64,000 nt of DNA, taken from Sipunculus nudus. Taxonomy: Eukaryota > Annelida > Sipuncula > Golfingiida > Sipunculidae. Shown here one piece after another: positions 58,506 to 64,000 of this stretch. Under the pieces are notes generated by a model. That model was not told where the DNA came from. It searched no databases and saw only the letters and a list, made by a program, of their open reading frames with translations. Numbering within the stretch: position 1 is the first letter of the stretch; every line of letters begins with the position of its first letter. The stretch is taken from the NCBI GenBank assembly GCA_026874595.1, contig CM049307.1, forward strand, positions 46,873,678 through 46,937,677, read 5' to 3'. Both the position numbers and the translations under genes were made by a program.

Positions 58506-58616
58506 CAGTGTCAGTCTTTTACATCCCCCCCCCCCGCCGAATTGAACAAAGCATAATCTCGTAATCTCGTAAAGTCCCAGCTTTTCAAACCACGCCGTTA
58601 GCTTCATTCTAACCAC

Positions 58617-58664
58617 ATTCACCTGATGATCGGGTCGTGTCCCGTGAAACAGACTGTTGTGAAT
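58617..58664 (+). ncRNA. Type I hammerhead self-cleaving ribozyme motif
   Basis: All conserved core bases are present in order. CTGATGA lies at 58,623-58,629, GAA plus A15.1 at 58,646-58,649, and the cleavage triplet GTT at 58,656-58,658. Stem I is six perfect pairs between ATTCAC (58,617-58,622) and GTGAAT (58,659-58,664). Stem II is CGGG/CCCG (58,631-58,634 with 58,641-58,644) closed by a six-base loop; the pair next to the core is T/T (58,630, 58,645), a weakness. Stem III is three pairs, 58,649-58,651 with 58,655-58,657, around a GAC triloop. Very short stem III is known for hammerheads in Penelope-like retroelements and in animal retrozymes. Predicted cleavage follows 58,658. No reverse transcriptase or second ribozyme copy is visible, so this is probably a fragment of such an element. 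Confidence 0.7.
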
Positions 58665-58753
58665 TAACAGTGTTGTTTTCCTTCAGAGTTATACCGCTCT
58701 GGCCTAGTCTGTAGGCCATTGAACACTTTTCAACGGAGGGTAACATTACCTTC

Positions 58754-58811
<58 letters not shown>

Positions 58812-58836
58812 AGGGTGTGTGTGAGGGTGAGTGTGT
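58754..58836. repeat. (TA)n(TG)n compound microsatellite
   Basis: TA repeats to about 58,776 pass into TG repeats to 58,811, then GAGGGTGTGTG-type degenerate copies. Confidence 0.96.
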
Positions 58837-61800
58837 TTTAGGGTGGGTAGGTGTAAACGAATCATCCCCCGCCCCTAGCCCTGGAAGATAAATATTTTTT
58901 GTGTGAATATGAATGAGACAACTTTGAGAAACCAATCAGGAAAAGGACGCTACCTCAAGAGATACAAAAATCTACCCATATTCTGTTTCCACCAATAGCC
59001 ACATGGTACGGGGACGTCCTTTGGTAGGAGCTCCTGCCTTTCTGCCAAGCTCCGACGACAGTTCATTTTCAAGTCCTAAAGGCACTATAAAAACGTCAAA
59101 ACTCCCCCGGCAGCAAATACGGCGTGTCACCAACAGCTGTCACGGGCGACAAGTTAAAGTACATCGTCGCCTAAAGACATAATAAAAGAGAAAATGAATG
59201 GGGAAAGTGGCGTGCTTCACCGGGCTAGGAAAAAGATGTTCTGTTTCTGTAGATGTTCATGACAGGTTCAGATGGAAGAACATTTTTTATTCCATTGCGG
59301 GTATTCGTAAGATTATACTTATTGTAGACGATAGGATTTCCTGCTTTAACACGTATCTGGAGCTTGTATATTGAGTACAGCCTTCATATTTCCGATCGAG
59401 TGTACTTCGGGGAAAGCTTTTGTATTTATCTGAAATTGTACTTAGAGTAAGGCCTTAAAGATGAAAATTACTGCATTATAAACTGAATCCCACAAATATA
59501 TATAATGCGGGGTATTGTATCAGTGCATCTATTGAAATTAGACATGCGAACAGGAGAACAATACCGGCAGATTTGAACTTGTTGATACTGTAAATTTTGT
59601 AACTGACCACAGTTTTAAGTGAATTCTATAAATTATGGAAAGTAATTACTGTTTGGCTAGTGTCTCAGTGGTACTGACGTTCATATCTTAACTGTGCTGA
59701 TATTTTCACATCAGATATCAATCAAGTAAATCATTGAAATTTTAAATTCATTATAAAAACAACGGGCACGTTTAAATTATATAGTACACTAGAAATAGTA
59801 TAGAGAGGATCTAAAATTTATACTGAAAGTAAGCCACCTTAGCCTTCCACGTCTTTGATGGGAGGTGCAACTAGAATTGACATTTATAGGAATATCTTAG
59901 GGTAAACTAAAAAAAATAAAAATGCTATAGAATAGTTTATGTGACGTTATCAATGTCCTGCAATATCAGAAATCGTATCAGATTATCACAAGAGAATACC
60001 TTTTACTATCTTGAAAATAAGAATTTATGTGAATATGAGGTTATATTTCCAAAGGGTTAAGTATTCATAAAGAGTGATCGATACATTTAAACTATTGACT
60101 TGCATTGTTTTTCAGTCTGTGATAAGAGCAGAGCTTTAGTTTTTTTTAACTGCACCAATCCAGAATTACAACTGTACAGTTCCATTTACAACTGAAAAAA
60201 CAGGGAAATATCATATACGCCCCTACCTTATTTTATTTTACGCACGTTACCCCCTGTTTTTATTCATCTTTGCCCACAAATGCGGGTTCGTGATGTAGCA
60301 ATTTCTAAGATCCGCAAAAAAATGATCTTGGTACATTCATTCGGCAGGTAATGTGAATTTTGCATGCGATTCGGCTCTAGTGTCACGGCTTTCCCAATAT
60401 TAGTGTAGCCAAGACTGATGAACAAGAGGACTTTCGATTTTTGGAAACCCAGTTACACATTGCATAACACCACAGAGAAAGCCAAGCCGACCTGACAACC
60501 TCAGATAGTTCTTACCGCGGCTGGATACAGGTTAACATCGCCCCACTCCCTGCATGATAATTGCCAATTTTCAACTAGCATTACACGGCAAAGAAAAAAT
60601 TCCCCGGAATAGAGATCCTCGCGTGACTATTCCCGCGACGGCTGACGCTAGGTTAACCGGAGCTGGCCTCGGCGTCGTTGATATAGTGATGACAGATAAA
60701 CGTTGACACAATTGTTATTATTAGCAAATTTTCTACTGATATGAACATGTTTCATCTGCTGAGCCTTTTGCCGAAAGATACAACTGATATACGTAGAGAT
60801 ATCTTAAGAAAAAAATTGAATACAGCACCGTCTGCAAAAACGTTTTAATCTTCGTGCTCCGAAATAATGACGAGGTCACTTTCTAAAGAAACGCAGGAAT
60901 ATACGGTCCGTTTTAGCAAATTGATATAAAAAAATGCATGAAACCTGCAAATTAAGAAATCCATAGATGGTCTTTAACTGGTAACTGCAATCTCAGCGTT
61001 TAGGCCTACGTGAATCTACCGCTTTGTAATAAGTAGTCTTCTTTAATATTTCTATCTTAAAGTTCATTAATTGTATCTGATTCTTAAAAAAGAATATTAG
61101 AATTATTTGGACTCCGTGATAATAATTTCCTGATCATTTAACGTTTTTTCCTATTCTTTATTCCTTTTCAGCCAAACATTTCTTTCGGACTTAATATATT
61201 AACCGTATTTTTTCAAATAGAGGTGAACAAGGGGCTTGTTGATGGTAGGGGGTGGGTGTTTTTTTCGTAGAGCACATTATATCGAAATGCCAAAACCGCA
61301 ACAGATCAACTTACACGTCCACTAATATTTATCTGAATTGAAAAAAAAAGCAGATACAGATAGTAACTGATTTCTAATGGAATTATAATCACCCTTATTA
61401 CCAACACGCCAACTGATTCCGCGAAGAGCTTTCTTTTCCTGACACTAATACACTCAGACTGTCACGTGACCCCAAAATCAATCTATCGAAAGCCACCAGT
61501 GCTTGCTATGATTATCATCCATTCTATTCAATAAACAAATCCCGCTGATTGCAACAAAGAGGAAATTAAAAGATTATGTCTACTGGTGCGATTTGAGCGG
61601 GGAAAAAACGGTGAACAGAGCAAGCTGAAGGTAAGGTTTGGCGGAGACCGCTCTGATACGTCTGTTCAAGGAAAAGGAAGGGAAGACAGCCATTTGATGT
61701 CGCATATCAGTCTTAGTTAGAATCTCGCGAGGAACAAAGAGCGTATAAGGGAGGCTGACACACGAAAATTGATGAGCAACACGTCGTGAAGACCTGTCAT

Positions 61801-62283
61801 CGTGATTAGACTGCCGACAAATGTTTTGATGCCAGACCAAGACCACTCACCCAGCCCCAGGACTTCATGTCCAATTGTTCAATTCCTACCAAAGACGACC
61901 GGGCTTTAGCTGACTGTCAAGGGTATGGAAAAAAACTGTCACATTCCACATCCTGTGTATAGTCTGTTTTTAATATTATGTTGTGCCTAGAAATTCTTTT
62001 GACATTATTAAGACGCGCCCAGGTCACTGATTTGTAAGATGATATATGCGGCCATCAAACACTTGATATATAGAAAAAAGTGAAAAGACATGGAGAGAAT
62101 CATGAAATATATAACAAACAGGATATATGGGGATTCCATGAGACTTGGTGAATCAGTAAGCCCAATGACTAGGCGGATTCTGTTCGTGCGTTCTGTTTCT
62201 TGTTTGAGCATATGCATTCGCGCCAACCCCAAGACAATAAGTAACATGAAACAAGAAACACAGAAGAAATACCGGTTTTTAGC

Positions 62284-62405
62284 AGATGAACATACTGAAT
62301 AGATTAACATACTGAATAGATGAACATACTGAAATAGATGAACATATTGAATTAGATGAACATATTGAAATAGATGAACATATTGAAATAGAGGATACTG
62401 AAAGA
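62284..62405 (+). repeat. 17-18-bp tandem repeat, about 6 units
   Basis: The consensus is AGATGAACATACTGAAT with single-base and one-base-length variation. The last unit is truncated. Confidence 0.9.
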
Positions 62406-63244
62406 AACAATAAAGATTCAGTTATGATTAAAATGCGTATGCGAAGGGATGAAAATCTGGAAGATAAAATTATATTTAATATAAAAGATATATATAATTA
62501 TACATTTTGTCATAAGATATAATTTATATAACTTGACCGAATGAAAAACCAAATGGCTCAAAAATGGTGGAGTTATGTAGATTAAAAACATATTTTTTAC
62601 AACTACTTTCGACAGACATAGTGACAACCCACACAGACGTGATTCTTATTTTATCTTGAGAGTAAAATAATCCAAACAGATTAAATTAATTTGTGTTTTG
62701 CGAAACTTAAGTCCGTGTGGACAGTGTCAAATTGTTTGTATTTGACAGAAAAAAAAAACACTGCATGAAAATAATAGTAAAAATGAATCGTTTTTGCTTC
62801 GTTAATTCAGTCAAGGTACTTAAATATGGCTTTAAAGATTTTGAACAACAAGCAGTTGTTTAACTGAAAACGATTTCAAATGTTGTTTAAAGAAAGCCGG
62901 TGGAAATACGGTACCATTGTGACGTCATACCCTGTATATTACTTTCTTTATATCCAATCATCTGTAAACTGATAGTCAAGGTGCGCACTTTGATACAATC
63001 CGCCAGTAAGTTGAGGAGTTCGTGATGATTTGTGATGAAACTGTAACCACGCAAACAATACGAACGAGGTAAAAAAAAGGACGTGGGTAGAAAGAAACAA
63101 TTGTTACGGCGTGTCAGTTGACATAGCATCTCAGGTGCCGGGAGTCTGGATTGTCGGCTTTCATAGTTTATACTCATCACGATTCTGATAACTTACTATG
63201 AGGATAATGTCAAAGCTCTGTCTAATGGCGAGCTTTCTGCGGGC

Positions 63245-63565
63245 CTAGCTAGCATATGCCGCAGTGAACTTGCACAACGGTCCTGTTACAGCTCCGAGCA
63301 TTGATAGATATGCCGCGATTCCATACTGAAAATATGACTGAATATTAAACTTTTGATAATATACCATTTCAATAAAAATTACCATACATGTCATAACACT
63401 AATGTAACTAAAATTAATAACGTTGATCAATTCACCAGTATGTTCCAGCAAAGAGTTTATGGTTAACACGAAAATATAGTACCCATCACCTTGACCTACA
63501 GTTGTGTTTAACTCAAAAAGAGACACATCCACGATTTCTTGAAGGTCATATACAATGCATGTTAA
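63245..63565 (-). CDS. Candidate terminal exon of an unidentified multi-pass membrane protein
   Basis: The minus-strand frame is open from about 63,565 to the TAG stop at 63,245-63,247, about 106 codons. It has no in-frame ATG near its beginning, so if real it is an internal or last exon; a possible AG acceptor lies in TTCAAG at about 63,537-63,542, with a weak pyrimidine tract. The residue pattern is unlike the low-complexity frames elsewhere. An acidic/polar start (about LFELNTTVGQGDGYY) is followed by a hydrophobic stretch YIFVLTINSLL, a strong membrane segment INFSYISVMTCMVIFIEMVY, and a second, FQYGIAAYLSMLGAVTGPLC. Glycine, proline and cysteine lie within membrane segments, as in many transporters and tetraspan proteins. 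I do not recognise the family. No AATAAA follows closely, and preceding exons may lie beyond the window edge. Confidence 0.33.
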   Translation of the reverse strand, partial: LTCIVYDLQEIVDVSLFELNTTVGQGDGYYIFVLTINSLLEHTGELINVINFSYISVMTCMVIFIEMVYYQKFNIQSYFQYGIAAYLSMLGAVTGPLCKFTAAYAS

Positions 63566-64000
63566 TCATCAGCATTAAATGTGTGTAATGGGAATATATC
63601 AAATTAAAATGTAGAAACGTATCAGTAACAAAGGACTATGTATAAATGTGATATACCGTGAAAGAAGTATACTTAACATATGAAACACGCAGTGTACAAA
63701 TGGTCAGATAAATCGTATTTCACATACTTAAGTGAACAGTCTTGTTAAGTATTGTTTCCTGAAGACAAAGCCCGATATGCCTGGTATAGTGAATGCATGA
63801 GAGTTCACATATTTTGATGTTTATGGAAACGATCCACCGTCTGTAAAAAATCCGCGTAGTTTTCATGAGTATTTACGGTAGAACTGCACATGATTTCTGA
63901 TATGCTAATTCATTCAAATTCTTACAGTGCACATCAGATATAGGAAAGAGTTACATTTCCCCTAAGGAACAACGAGTAAAATAAAAAAGCATATGTTTAT

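Larger units (their letters stand above)
58665..63244. other. Mainly unique stretch, no gene recognised
   Basis: Contains the TA/TG microsatellite at 58,754 and a diverged direct repeat: ACCGCGGCTGGATACAGGTT near 60,514 resembles CCCGCGACGGCTGACGCTAG near 60,629, both followed by GTTAAC. A short tandem repeat lies at 62,284. Frames of 88-100 codons at 61,580-61,846 and 62,008-62,310 (minus) have no recognised domain. Confidence 0.4.

Overview
The window looks like non-coding DNA from a large, AT-rich animal genome. It most resembles a marine lophotrochozoan, probably a bivalve mollusc. That is an inference from three things: long (TA)n, (TC)n and (TG)n tracts; two tRNA-like SINE or SINE-like families; and dispersed tandem arrays ending in an (ACGGACAG)n tail plus a terminal hairpin. 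No rRNA, functional tRNA, operon, CRISPR array or recognisable conserved protein domain was found. Most short open frames start at non-ATG codons, run through simple repeats, or are chance translations of repeats. The best coding candidate is a possible last exon of an unidentified multi-pass membrane protein near the right edge (minus strand, 63,245-63,565).

Layout. 0-4.3 kb: two copies of a tRNA-like element with inverted ends, then a 3-kb composite of two adjacent tandem arrays built around the 12-bp palindrome GGTGGCGCCACC, closed by a hairpin. 4.3-13.2 kb: microsatellites and two pogo/Tigger-like non-autonomous DNA transposons (8,884-10,065 and 12,521-13,164). 13.9-16.2 kb: an old direct duplication of about 430 bp. 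18-27 kb: compound (TC)n(TA)n microsatellites, a fold-back element at 19,848-20,074 and a 95-bp tandem repeat. 27-32.8 kb: mostly unique sequence. 32.8-35.1 kb: two tRNA-derived SINEs in opposite orientation. 36.2-38.0 kb: a 28-bp minisatellite and a GACTTGGG-type higher-order minisatellite with a long open frame. 38.7-39.7 kb: a MITE with 35-bp inverted ends and a possible solo LTR. 40.8-42.0 kb: a reversed, decayed copy of the 4-kb tandem-array family. 43-52 kb: two related short pogo-like MITEs, a third tRNA-like copy, a 700-bp tandem duplication, another MITE and a tandem duplication in which one copy has grown a (TA)n tract. 52-64 kb: mostly unique sequence, with one strong discovery, a type I hammerhead-ribozyme motif at 58,617-58,664, and the possible membrane-protein exon.

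No gene-to-gene cooperation can be described. What works together here is repeat biology: non-autonomous elements, inverted SINE pairs able to form double-stranded RNA, tandem arrays carrying palindromes, and one self-cleaving RNA motif probably left by a retroelement. All assignments are from reading the sequence, and no database search was possible.
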